30,918 nucleotides of DNA, taken from positions 1 through 30,918 of the IMG/VR virus record IMGVR_UViG_3300030107_007488; one strand, given 5' to 3'. The notes under the pieces were generated by a model. It was not told the DNA's origin. It saw only the letters and a list, made by a program, of their open reading frames with translations, and searched no databases. A program made the translations under genes and the position numbers. The stretch is from a virus. Below are positions 16,977 to 23,650 of this stretch, one piece after another (the first letter of the stretch is position 1; the number at the start of each line of letters is the position of its first letter).

Positions 16977-17234
16977 ATGACTCAAAAGATAATTAATTTA
17001 CTTTCTATTGTTTCTTTTGTTGTATCTACATCTGTTGTAGGAATTGGATCTTATGTTTTTATAAATAAAGATACGATAATTGATTCTGCTAAAGAGAAAA
17101 TTATGGGTCAAGTTGGTGAGATTGCTGGTGATGCAGTTAAAGATATGATTCCTACTACTCCTGCACTACCTAGCTTAACTGGGCCCGTTGCTCCAAGGAG
17201 CGAAAGGAGTGGTTTAGGTATACCTCAATTTTAA
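16977..17234 (+). CDS. Small membrane protein, paralogue of the one at 9041
   Basis: 85 residues: one N-terminal membrane helix (LLSIVSFVVSTSVVGIGSYV) then a polar helix (DSAKEKIMGQVGEIAGDAVK) and a Pro-rich tail (IPTTPALPSLTGPVAPR). The first 45 residues align with the protein at 9041, also 85 residues. Both lie after a fibre or lectin gene and before a small protein and a Pro-rich protein, which marks a duplicated cassette. Function unknown. Confidence 0.75.
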   Translation: MTQKIINLLSIVSFVVSTSVVGIGSYVFINKDTIIDSAKEKIMGQVGEIAGDAVKDMIPTTPALPSLTGPVAPRSERSGLGIPQF

Positions 17235-17238
17235 AATT

Positions 17239-17433
17239 ATGAATTGTCTTTATTGTAATTCTTCTCTTATAGTTTCACAGACCACTAATTTACCTGTAGA
17301 AGCAGTAATTCTTGATGATGAAAGTTTTGATCTTTCAGAGGTAAAGTTAGAAGCTAATGAAGGTTATAGCGAGTTAACTTTGTTAGATTGTTCTAGTTGT
17401 AACTCTCATTTTGAAGCTTATAAAAAAAGATAG
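17239..17433 (+). CDS. Small Zn-ribbon protein
   Basis: 64 residues with two CxxC pairs, CLYC at residues 3-6 and CSSC near 51-54, separated by an acidic beta stretch (VILDDESFDLSEVKLEANEG). This is the layout of a small zinc ribbon. No catalytic motif. It sits between the membrane peptide and the Pro-rich protein with gaps of only 2-4 bases, so it is part of one operon. Partner and role unknown. Confidence 0.65.
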   Translation: MNCLYCNSSLIVSQTTNLPVEAVILDDESFDLSEVKLEANEGYSELTLLDCSSCNSHFEAYKKR

Positions 17434-17435
17434 TA

Positions 17436-18191
17436 GTGTCTGAAATATCAGATATAGCTGTTCAAGATATTAATGATATTAATATAGCTATCCCTTCTTT
17501 TATATTTAATGAGATTAATAACATTCCTAAGTCTCAACCAGTGAGTTTATCTATAGGTTTGCCTGTAATTGATATGCCTGGGTGTGTTGAATTTCACCCT
17601 GCTAATAAGAAATCAAATAAATTAAAAGAGAAAGACGATGGGGCTACGAAAATTTTATGTGATGGAACAGTACCTAGTTATACACCTCTTGATTATCAAC
17701 CTGATCAGTTAGTTTATACTAAGCCAGCTAAGGTACCGATGGTCCCTCTAGATAGTAACGAGGTAGTTGAACCTCCTACTCCGAAAGTACCTACTACACC
17801 TACTTCTAAAATCATTTGTCCTCCACCTAATGCTCCTACAATTGGCTCAAAGGTGCAGGGTAATAAAAAAATAAGTGGGTATGAGATACAGAATGGTAGG
17901 TGCGTTACTCTTTATGAAGAAATTCCAATTCTTGAACAAGTAGTGGATGCCTTACCAACAGCTGGAGCTGTGACTACTACGGCATCTATTGCTCTCGTGG
18001 CAACGACATCGGCAGTTCTAGCAAAACCTCTAGCTGATCTTGTTTTGAAGGCAATAAAGCCTTTGATAAAGACTGTAATGAAGAAGATTCAGAAACTTCT
18101 TGGGAAGACTCCGAGGCGTTTAACTTATTCTGAGACTCTTTCAAATCTTTATCGAGAGAAGAAGGGGTTACCTGCTTTAAAGGTAAAATAG
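17436..18191 (+). CDS. Pro-rich protein with Cys-rich middle and C-terminal membrane/basic segment
   Basis: 251 residues from a GTG start two bases after the previous stop. N-terminus: Ile/Pro-rich, then IGLPVIDMPGCVEFHPANKK. Middle: Pro-rich with DGTVPSYTPLDYQPDQLVYT, PPTPKVPTTPT and CPPPNAPTIGSKVQGNKKIS. C-terminus: TTTASIALVATTSAVLAKPL, a hydrophobic helix, followed by a basic KAIKPLIKTVMKKIQKLLGK helix. The layout looks familiar to me from T4-like cyanophages but I cannot name a role. A decayed copy of its N-terminus lies at 9600. Its last 206 bases overlap the convergent minus-strand gene. Confidence 0.75.
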   Translation: MSEISDIAVQDINDINIAIPSFIFNEINNIPKSQPVSLSIGLPVIDMPGCVEFHPANKKSNKLKEKDDGATKILCDGTVPSYTPLDYQPDQLVYTKPAKVPMVPLDSNEVVEPPTPKVPTTPTSKIICPPPNAPTIGSKVQGNKKISGYEIQNGRCVTLYEEIPILEQVVDALPTAGAVTTTASIALVATTSAVLAKPLADLVLKAIKPLIKTVMKKIQKLLGKTPRRLTYSETLSNLYREKKGLPALKVK

Positions 18192-18831
18192 AATGTTGAT
18201 GTTGAGGTATTACTCCATGTGGATTAGTAACAACAATATCTGAACAAATTTTGAAAGAGGGGCTGGAAGGATGGAAGGATACTCCAAGTCTTTTTTGTTC
18301 GGCACAATGTTTAAGTCTTGCAAATTCAAAGTCTAATCGTTTATTAGCTAATATTTGTTCAGTTAATTGTGTTTGTGTATTAGCAGCTTTTAAACAGCCT
18401 TCGTGATGACGTCTATCTAAAGGGATAGATATTGTTGCACTTAATCCTAATGACAAATTATTTGTTGCTTTTTGGCCAGTTCTAGTTGGAACATAATACA
18501 AAATAGATCCTGGATTATTTAAATTCCCCTCATCATCAGCAGTCATATCATAGACAGGAGTATCATAATAATCTTCATACGGATGACTCCATGAATTTGA
18601 GCCAGTTACAAATGGTGTGATATTTAGCGTAGGACCTTGACACGACACTCCATTTCCATAAGTATTACTTATATATGGACCTTGTAAAACCTGTATAGCT
18701 TGGTTGGTAACCGACCCGGAGGAATTCGCAATAGGACTAGCAGTAGCACTGACTCCACCAACAGTCTCTGCTTTACTAATTTGCGGAAATAAGCTAAATG
18801 TATTGATAAGTATTATTAATACATACTTTAT
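17986..18831 (-). CDS. Exported protein, third gene of a minus-strand secretion operon; probable ATA start
   Basis: 281 residues if started at ATA 18831-18829. From there it reads [M]KYVLIILINTFSLFPQISKA followed by ETVGG, a clean signal peptide with an A-type cleavage site. The mature part has AIQVLQGPYISNTYGNGVSC, a tandem of Gly/Asn/Ser beta segments, NNPGSILYYVPTRTGQ, LSLGLSATISIPLD and a C-terminal Cys-containing helical region (DFEFARLKHCAEQKRLG) with a Ser-rich tail. The in-frame ATG at 18999 would add 56 basic residues inside the upstream gene and bury the signal peptide. ATAA overlaps the upstream stop. The tail overlaps the convergent Pro-rich gene by 206 bases. Confidence 0.7.
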   Translation of the reverse strand: MKYVLIILINTFSLFPQISKAETVGGVSATASPIANSSGSVTNQAIQVLQGPYISNTYGNGVSCQGPTLNITPFVTGSNSWSHPYEDYYDTPVYDMTADDEGNLNNPGSILYYVPTRTGQKATNNLSLGLSATISIPLDRRHHEGCLKAANTQTQLTEQILANKRLDFEFARLKHCAEQKRLGVSFHPSSPSFKICSDIVVTNPHGVIPQHQHSILPLKQVTPSSLDKDLKESQNKLNASESSQEVSESSSLQSLSKALLPSKQDQLEVLLELPMSLPREQ

Positions 18832-19259
18832 TGACTGAAAGTTGAAACCGTGTCTGTCACTGAAGTTATATCTGTTGTACGAGTTATTACTGTGTGGCTT
18901 TTTAATCCAGGTTGACTTAATGAGGAGGTGAATTGCCAAGGCTTTGTATCGTCTTTTATTGTTACGTTTGGCATTGTATTTGCGTCCAAAGAAGTCCATG
19001 TAGAAATAATACCGTCAATGCTATTTGTGGAATTCACTGCTGATGGCAATAAACTCTCGCCATCTACAGATATATTATTTCCTGTTAAAGAAAGCTCCCA
19101 GCCACTCTGATACTCTACAACCGAAATTACCTCAGTCACTTTGCTAGTAGTCTCAGTATGGGACGTTAGAGACCCTTGTTGAAAATTTGGGACTACAGGC
19201 ACTGCAAATACAGGGTTTTCAAGGAATATAAACAGCAATAAAAGCCGTTTCATAGTCAT
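18828..19259 (-). CDS. Exported small protein, second gene of minus-strand secretion operon
   Basis: 143 residues. The ATG at 19259 overlaps the previous stop (TAATG); ATG 19253 is an alternative. Residues 3-19 (MKRLLLLFIFLENPVFA) are a signal peptide, cleaved before VPVVPNF. The mature part is Thr/Ser-rich with TSKVTEVISVVEYQSGWELS and GKLT-like beta strands, and a repeated Thr-rich C-terminus (TRTTDITSVTDTVSTFS). No catalytic motif. Grouped with two other signal-peptide proteins, it is probably exported to the host periplasm or surface. Role unknown. Confidence 0.75.
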   Translation of the reverse strand: MTMKRLLLLFIFLENPVFAVPVVPNFQQGSLTSHTETTSKVTEVISVVEYQSGWELSLTGNNISVDGESLLPSAVNSTNSIDGIISTWTSLDANTMPNVTIKDDTKPWQFTSSLSQPGLKSHTVITRTTDITSVTDTVSTFSQ

Positions 19260-19765
19260 TATTTAACGGTTATTTCGCTTACAAATTGCCCCACTGCAGA
19301 AGTGTTAGCGCCCCCGGCGACTATAGTCATAATTCCCGAACTCAAAATTGTACCTGCGAGATCGCCTGCCACACCTCCACTCTGTGTGACTGTGCTTCCA
19401 AAAGCTGGCATATCAGCGACGACTCCATTTGTAACGTCTACACCAGATCCAATTGCTGGTATAGCGTCTCCTTGAGTCCACGATTCTGAAAAACTAAAAG
19501 CTGATCCTGCAGTATTTACATCGTAAGCACCTACGTCTAAAGTTGCCGCTGTTGTTGCCGTACCCGCAGTTAATTTTCCAAAATGATTATCAGTAGCTAC
19601 TTTTATATTCGATCCAGAAACTGAATATGTTGAACCAATACGGTCTGCAGTTGTGCTTGCGCCGCCTACGGTAAGAGATGTACTTGTTGATAGTTTATGA
19701 ACAAGATCAGCTCTTACTGGTATAGGTGTAATTATTAATAATAAAAAAGAAATTAATTTCCACAT
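19259..19765 (-). CDS. Exported small protein, first gene of minus-strand secretion operon
   Basis: 168 residues. Signal peptide WKLISFLLLIITPIPVRA, cleaved before DLVHKL. The mature protein is low in charge and rich in Ala/Gly/Thr/Ser (STSTSLTVGGASTTADRIGS, VSGSNIKVATDNHFG), a beta-rich, adhesin- or curlin-like composition without a recognisable motif. It is first of three, followed by genes coupled through TAATG and ATAA overlaps. An inverted repeat lies in the divergent region upstream (19791-19814) and could control it. Confidence 0.75.
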   Translation of the reverse strand: MWKLISFLLLIITPIPVRADLVHKLSTSTSLTVGGASTTADRIGSTYSVSGSNIKVATDNHFGKLTAGTATTAATLDVGAYDVNTAGSAFSFSESWTQGDAIPAIGSGVDVTNGVVADMPAFGSTVTQSGGVAGDLAGTILSSGIMTIVAGGANTSAVGQFVSEITVK

Positions 19766-19790
19766 TTTAGTTTTTTCTTATTACTTAATG

Positions 19791-19814
19791 TAAGTTTACT
19801 AGAGGGTAAACTTA
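19791..19814. promoter_or_regulatory. Perfect 9-bp inverted repeat in divergent promoter region (operator or hairpin)
   Basis: TAAGTTTAC at 19791-19799, a 6-base spacer, and GTAAACTTA at 19806-19814, an exact inverted repeat. It lies between the start of the minus-strand exported-protein operon (19765) and the plus-strand gene at 19839. No T-run follows, so an operator or structured leader is more likely than a terminator. Confidence 0.5.
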
Positions 19815-19838
19815 ATAGATATTCCGGTTTATACCATA

Positions 19839-20138
19839 ATGGAAAATGTTGCTAAATCTAAAGAATTAAGTAAAAAAACTATTATTGAAGAGCCACCAGA
19901 TAGAGAGTGGCTTGCAGATTTAGTAAAAATAATTGTGTTGATTTGGTCTGCATCGCTCTTAACTTTTTCGTACGTTCGATTGCCAAATGGGCAGAAAATA
20001 CTAGATTTTGATCCCACATTTATCGCCTCAGTCTTCAGTGGCAGCCTAGCTTCTTGGGGATTATCTCCTTCTAAAAATGGTCGCCCTGGTGCTCCACAGC
20101 AAGCCCCTGAGATTCCTAAGAAAAAGGAAGATAGGTAA
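19839..20138 (+). CDS. Single-membrane-span protein, possible holin-type
   Basis: 99 residues. A polar N-terminus (KELSKKTIIEEPPDREWL) is followed by LVKIIVLIWSASLLTF, one membrane helix, then FDPTFIASVFSGSLASWGL, a second amphipathic or membrane-tending segment, and a short Pro/Lys-rich tail (PGAPQQAPEIPKKKED). One or two spans and the charged tail fit a small holin or holin-like protein. A cell-wall-active peptidase gene follows it. No direct evidence for lysis; alternative is an inner-membrane accessory protein. Confidence 0.55.
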   Translation: MENVAKSKELSKKTIIEEPPDREWLADLVKIIVLIWSASLLTFSYVRLPNGQKILDFDPTFIASVFSGSLASWGLSPSKNGRPGAPQQAPEIPKKKEDR

Positions 20139-20144
20139 TAAATA
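20137..20144 (+). promoter_or_regulatory. Candidate T4-like late promoter AATAAATA
   Basis: AATAAATA matches the NATAAATA late-promoter form described for T4-like cyanophages and lies 54 bases before ATG 20199. One short AT-rich match in an AT-rich genome is weak evidence. Confidence 0.35.
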
Positions 20145-20198
20145 TTGCATGATAAAGTAGTTCTGATTAATATCTATCTAAAGTTTTTTTCTATTTAG

Positions 20199-20990
20199 AT
20201 GAATTATGTTCACGTTACTTCGACATGCAATACTTGGTTAAAAAAACGTCCAGAGAAAATTAGTAAATTAGAGTCTGAGGAAAAAGCAAAAGTTTATTCA
20301 TCCAGAACTATTCGTCGTTGTGGAGTCATTGCTAGAGAGAAAAATCATACTCATTTGGCCACTCCTTTAGGAGATTGGTGGGTATTCGATCAACATTGGA
20401 CAGGTTTAGAGTCTCATCCCGTTTCTCAACCCTACGAAGTCCAAGATAGTTTAATTTATTTAAAAGATTTTCCTTATTTTTTCTGTGATCCTTTGAATTT
20501 AGAAAATAAATTAAGGAGTCAGTGTTATGCAGTAGCTATGTGTTTGAAATATAGCAAAGTCGAGGGTATTAATGATGTTATGGATTATATAAAGCTTGTT
20601 AGTAATTATGGGAAAGTTAATTCAAGAGGAGCCCATCGGGAGGTTTTAAAAGATTTAGGTACTTCTGTAAAATTTACTTTGTCTGCTGATCCAGAGGATA
20701 TAAAGACTCAGATAAGATTAGGTAATCCAGTAGCCGCTAGTATCGTTTCCGGCGGGTCAATTTCCTCTCCTGTAGGGAAAACACACTTCGTTGCTGTAAG
20801 CGGGTTTAATGAGCATTCTTGGCAGGTTCAGGACCCTTCTGGGGTGCTAGATTTAACTACTGGACAGTGGCTGGACCAACGAGAAGGAGCTGGCAAAGAT
20901 GTTTTCTACGATTTTGAACTTTTTAATAGACGTTTTTGTGTTAGTGGCGGCTCTAATGGTTGGTGTTGGGTGAATTTCCGTAAAAAATAA
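20199..20990 (+). CDS. SH3b-like plus C39-type cysteine peptidase, candidate cell-wall-acting enzyme
   Basis: 263 residues. Residues about 5-70 (TWLKKRPEKISKLESEEKAK to WWVFDQHW) resemble a bacterial SH3 wall-binding domain. Residues 100-225 match the papain-like C39 (peptidase_C39_2) fold: Gln108-Cys109 in RSQCYAVAM (oxyanion Gln and nucleophile), His196 in KTHFVAVSGF and Asp212 in VQDPSGV. The family cleaves peptide bonds, often in wall peptides or in exported substrates. No signal peptide. Position between a holin-like gene and later a GH24 enzyme supports a lysis or virion-entry role, but processing of a phage protein is also possible. The catalytic residues are all present. Confidence 0.75.
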   Translation: MNYVHVTSTCNTWLKKRPEKISKLESEEKAKVYSSRTIRRCGVIAREKNHTHLATPLGDWWVFDQHWTGLESHPVSQPYEVQDSLIYLKDFPYFFCDPLNLENKLRSQCYAVAMCLKYSKVEGINDVMDYIKLVSNYGKVNSRGAHREVLKDLGTSVKFTLSADPEDIKTQIRLGNPVAASIVSGGSISSPVGKTHFVAVSGFNEHSWQVQDPSGVLDLTTGQWLDQREGAGKDVFYDFELFNRRFCVSGGSNGWCWVNFRKK

Positions 20991-21050
20991 GGTTGATAAT
21001 AGATGTAGGATTGTTATTCTCTATAAGACGTCATTTTCACATTCTTTTCC

Positions 21051-21263
21051 ATGGCAGAAGAGACTCAAAAAACTCTTGTTGAGCAATTAGAAGATCAGAG
21101 GGACCAATTAGCGTCTCAAATTCGTTCTGGTGAAACTCAAGTAAATTCCTTAAAAGAACAATATTTAAAAGTTTTAGGTGCTCTAGAGTTTGCTTCGATT
21201 CAGAAGCAGCAGGAAGAGTTAAATAACACCTCATCTGCTGAATCTGAGGTCGTCAATCCTTGA
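21051..21263 (+). CDS. Small coiled-coil protein
   Basis: 70 residues, almost entirely predicted helix: heptad-like KTLVEQLEDQRDQLASQI and VNSLKEQYLKVLGALEFA, then a polar tail. No Cys, membrane helix or known motif. Small coiled coils of this kind are frequent in cyanophage accessory regions; role unknown. Confidence 0.7.
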   Translation: MAEETQKTLVEQLEDQRDQLASQIRSGETQVNSLKEQYLKVLGALEFASIQKQQEELNNTSSAESEVVNP

Positions 21264-21280
21264 TAATTTAATGGAGTGCA

Positions 21281-21505
21281 ATGTTAAAAGATATCACTAA
21301 AAATAGATATCAAGCATTACAGCTTTTAGCTGACCATATTCGCACTCCTTCGCGTGAATTAAAACTGGAGGCTATTCTTAAAGATATTAGTGACGAAGAT
21401 CTAAGATGGGTAACGGATAAGATTCATTATTATCTTTTGAAATTATTGCAAGATGTAGATTTTGAATTAATCGAAGATCCTATTCAGGATCTAATTTCTG
21501 GCTAG
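21281..21505 (+). CDS. Small helical acidic protein
   Basis: 74 residues: RYQALQLLADHIRTPSRELK, then LEAILKDISDEDLRWVTDKI and LLQDVDFELIEDPIQDLI. All-helical, acidic, with no known family. A short GGAG Shine-Dalgarno precedes the ATG. It is separated by 17 bases from the coiled-coil gene upstream and probably shares its transcript. Confidence 0.65.
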   Translation: MLKDITKNRYQALQLLADHIRTPSRELKLEAILKDISDEDLRWVTDKIHYYLLKLLQDVDFELIEDPIQDLISG

Positions 21506-21564
21506 GTTATTAGTTTGATAGAAGTTTCTTTATCTTACAGTTTTCTCAAGTTGATATGTAATTA

Positions 21565-21939
21565 ATGTTTACTTGTGAAGATGACCTTTTAACTAATTTA
21601 ATTGTTCTATCACCACAAACAGCTCGAAAAGAATTTAGATATTATATTTTTAACGATTGGACTTGGCGTTGTGCCTATTGTGATAAAAAATTAGACGAAT
21701 TTAGCGCCACTATTGACCATATTGTACCAAAATTTAAAGGAGGCCATAGCGTTAAATCCAATATGTGTTGTTCTTGTTCTAGCTGTAATTGCTCTAAAGG
21801 ATCGTTACCATTGGAAGAATGGTATACAGAAGAGAAGAGTTTCTTTAGTGAGGAGAGATTTGTTAAACTAAAAGAGTGGATGAAGCATAAATCTTTTTAC
21901 AGAAAACTATCTTCGTCTCATCCATTCGACGTTATTTAA
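21565..21939 (+). CDS. HNH endonuclease
   Basis: 124 residues. WRCAYCDKKL (Cys36, Cys39) and CSSCNCSKGS (Cys71, Cys74) form a zinc-binding frame around ATIDHIVPKFKGG (Asp51-His52) and Asn66 and Asn75: a compact HNH/HNN nuclease of the CxxC...IDHIVP...N...CxxCN type. The core lies in residues 30-80; the C-terminal helices carry basic and aromatic residues. A free-standing HNH of this size in a T4-like phage is often a homing or nicking enzyme; the flanking genes look intact, so no invasion of a host gene is visible here. Confidence 0.85.
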   Translation: MFTCEDDLLTNLIVLSPQTARKEFRYYIFNDWTWRCAYCDKKLDEFSATIDHIVPKFKGGHSVKSNMCCSCSSCNCSKGSLPLEEWYTEEKSFFSEERFVKLKEWMKHKSFYRKLSSSHPFDVI

Positions 21940-21943
21940 TCTA

Positions 21944-22141
21944 ATGGCCCTTGTTCAAGAATCGTCCAAGCCTAGTGAGGAAGAACTAAGGGCTTATCTA
22001 CGTAGTTATGCTGAAAGTATTCCTCAGAAAATGGAAGATCATATAAGCGAGCGTTCTACAAAAATTGGTGAGACTGATTTATATGGTAAGAAGCCTTCTA
22101 CTGTTGCAGAGAAGGTTAGAGATGGTGTTTTAGTATTTTAA
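21944..22141 (+). CDS. Hypothetical small helical protein
   Basis: 65 residues: SSKPSEEELRAYLRSYAESI, then EDHISERSTKIGETDLYGKK and VAEKVRDGVLVF. Charged and helical, no motif. It starts 4 bases after the HNH stop and overlaps the convergent 2OG oxygenase by 4 bases (22138-22141). Confidence 0.6.
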   Translation: MALVQESSKPSEEELRAYLRSYAESIPQKMEDHISERSTKIGETDLYGKKPSTVAEKVRDGVLVF

Positions 22142-22965
22142 TCAATTAAGCTCCAGCTTCTCCACCATTTCGTAAGTATGTATTTAGAACCGCTTTTTGG
22201 TGGTAATGCTTCGTGTGTCGTTTTATAGTTAGGTTCTCCATTTTTATAAAGATTGTTCCATGCTAATAATGTTCCTCTTTTCGGTTTTAATTTTAAATTT
22301 AGATATTTAAAGTAAGTTTCTCCTCCCTCTTCTACATCATTTAGGTAAAGCATTGTCGTCCAAGTTCTTTGTCCCATAAATTCACAATAAGTATCATATT
22401 CTTTTTTTGCTCTAGGGCAGAAAAAATCAAAGTGTTCTTTGTAATATTCTCCTATTTTATACTTTTGCCCTTGTGTAACCTCTCCTAATCCGAAGTCCAG
22501 TCCTAAAGCGCAGGATAATTTTGCGTCTAATATATCTATTAAATCTTTTTTCCCAATATGTATGTGCGCGGTACTACTAGTTCTGTAGTTAGTTATTAGT
22601 TGTTTATCTTGTTTATTAGCTACAGTTGATGGTATTGCGGTTTCATTAATATGTTCAATTATTTCGTCACAATCTTCTTTTGTCACAAACTTTTCTATTG
22701 TATACAACTGTACTAGGTTAGTATCTACTTTTTTTGCTAATTTTGTTATCCGATTGTTGTAAAATTTCTCATAGTCAATTTCTTTTGGTTTCGTTTTAAA
22801 ATTACATAACTCAAATAATTTTTTTATTTCTTTATTACTTAATTTAAAGTTATTCCTATAGGTTCTTTCTAATAGCGTCCTTGAACTACCAGAGGTTGCA
22901 GAGTTTATGCAATGTGGGATCAAATTCTCTATAGGGTAGGTAGTCATCTTTATTTTATGCTTCAC
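22138..22965 (-). CDS. 2-oxoglutarate/Fe(II) oxygenase, prolyl 4-hydroxylase-like
   Basis: 275 residues (ATG 22965; ATG 22947 is an alternative). Residues about 90-270 form the P4H-type double-stranded beta-helix: YTIEKFVTKEDCDEIIEHI, then NYRTSSTAHIHI, GQKYKIGEYYKEHFDFF with His178 and Asp180 of the iron-binding HxD, EEGGETYF, KPKRGTLLAWNNLY, and the distal His251 (NYKTTHEALPP) with Lys261 as 2OG ligand. The reaction is hydroxylation of a substrate with 2OG, O2 and Fe(II). Such genes are common in cyanophages. The substrate is unknown: a virion or host protein is most likely. The first 90 residues have no recognised motif. The catalytic set is complete. Confidence 0.85.
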   Translation of the reverse strand: MKHKIKMTTYPIENLIPHCINSATSGSSRTLLERTYRNNFKLSNKEIKKLFELCNFKTKPKEIDYEKFYNNRITKLAKKVDTNLVQLYTIEKFVTKEDCDEIIEHINETAIPSTVANKQDKQLITNYRTSSTAHIHIGKKDLIDILDAKLSCALGLDFGLGEVTQGQKYKIGEYYKEHFDFFCPRAKKEYDTYCEFMGQRTWTTMLYLNDVEEGGETYFKYLNLKLKPKRGTLLAWNNLYKNGEPNYKTTHEALPPKSGSKYILTKWWRSWSLID

Positions 22966-23042
22966 GTATAATAGTAGAGATATAGACTGGTGTTGTCCTT
23001 CAGTTCAGCACTGTTAAGATACATGTAAAGGTTTAACTTTTC

Positions 23043-23261
23043 ATGGATGCATCTATAGAGCTTCCAATTGATGTTGAGTTTTCAATTCAAGCTACTGCCT
23101 TAGCTATACGAACTTTAGATCGTGAGCAGCTAGAAGAGACTTTTATTGAAGTTTTTCATCAAAAAGCTTTGGATCGACAAATGTTTCTCAGCATTTTAAA
23201 AGATCATGGCATTGATGCCAACATCAAATATGACCTTTCTACGGTGGAGCAGATTTCCTAA
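23043..23261 (+). CDS. NblA-like phycobilisome-degradation adaptor candidate
   Basis: 72 residues. ELPIDVEFSIQATALAIRTL then DREQLEETFIEVFHQKAL and LKDHGID follow, without a gap over about 55 positions, the NblA pattern as I remember it: I-x-L-S-L-E-x-x-FS-(I/L), a helix with xx(R/H)EQ, a second helix with (L/V)-x-x-x-(Y/F)-x-Q-x-x-x-x-(R/D)-x-x-(F/Y)-x-x-x-L-K-x-(H/Q), and GID. NblA is a small helical adaptor that brings Clp protease to phycobilisomes in starved cyanobacteria; phage versions are reported. The Asp in place of the usual Glu and the C-terminal extension (NIKYDLSTVEQIS) differ from host forms. Remote homology; the call needs a search. Confidence 0.55.
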   Translation: MDASIELPIDVEFSIQATALAIRTLDREQLEETFIEVFHQKALDRQMFLSILKDHGIDANIKYDLSTVEQIS

Positions 23262-23266
23262 ATACT

Positions 23267-23650
23267 ATGGCTACGAGAACTATTGAAGGCACTTTAGACA
23301 CACTTGGAATAGATGCTGGTTCTGAGATTACCTATCTCGGATCTACAGCTGCGGCTAATCCTGGTGAAGCTATTAGAGGCTTCCGCGTCAATCCCGGTAG
23401 CACTGGGGATATTATTGTAACTCTTGATCGTTCTAGTAGCATTCAGTCTATTGAGATCTTTCAGGAAGATGATTATTCAGCAGCTAGTGCTCCTACTGGA
23501 TATAAAAAGTTTTTTGATATCTCAAAAGCAGGTAAGAATAAAGGTGCTGTTGGGTTAACAGTTACTAATGCTTCTAAAGACTACATTGTATTACTTCGTC
23601 TCAATGGTTATTCTGATGTAAGTTACAACGGTAGCGTTGTTGTCCCATAG
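23267..23650 (+). CDS. Hypothetical beta-rich structural-type protein
   Basis: 127 residues: ITYLGSTAAANPGEAIRGF, IIVTLDRSSSIQSIEIFQED, VGLTVTNASKDYIVLLRLNG and YNGSVVVP. A single beta-sandwich composition typical of minor virion proteins. No signal peptide. It starts 5 bases after the NblA-like gene, and its end overlaps the next gene's TTG start by 14 bases. Confidence 0.65.
   Translation: MATRTIEGTLDTLGIDAGSEITYLGSTAAANPGEAIRGFRVNPGSTGDIIVTLDRSSSIQSIEIFQEDDYSAASAPTGYKKFFDISKAGKNKGAVGLTVTNASKDYIVLLRLNGYSDVSYNGSVVVP

Noticed and set aside
18832-18999. N-terminal extension of the 17986 gene from ATG 18999
   Set aside because: Adds 56 basic residues in another frame of the upstream gene and places the signal peptide inside the protein.
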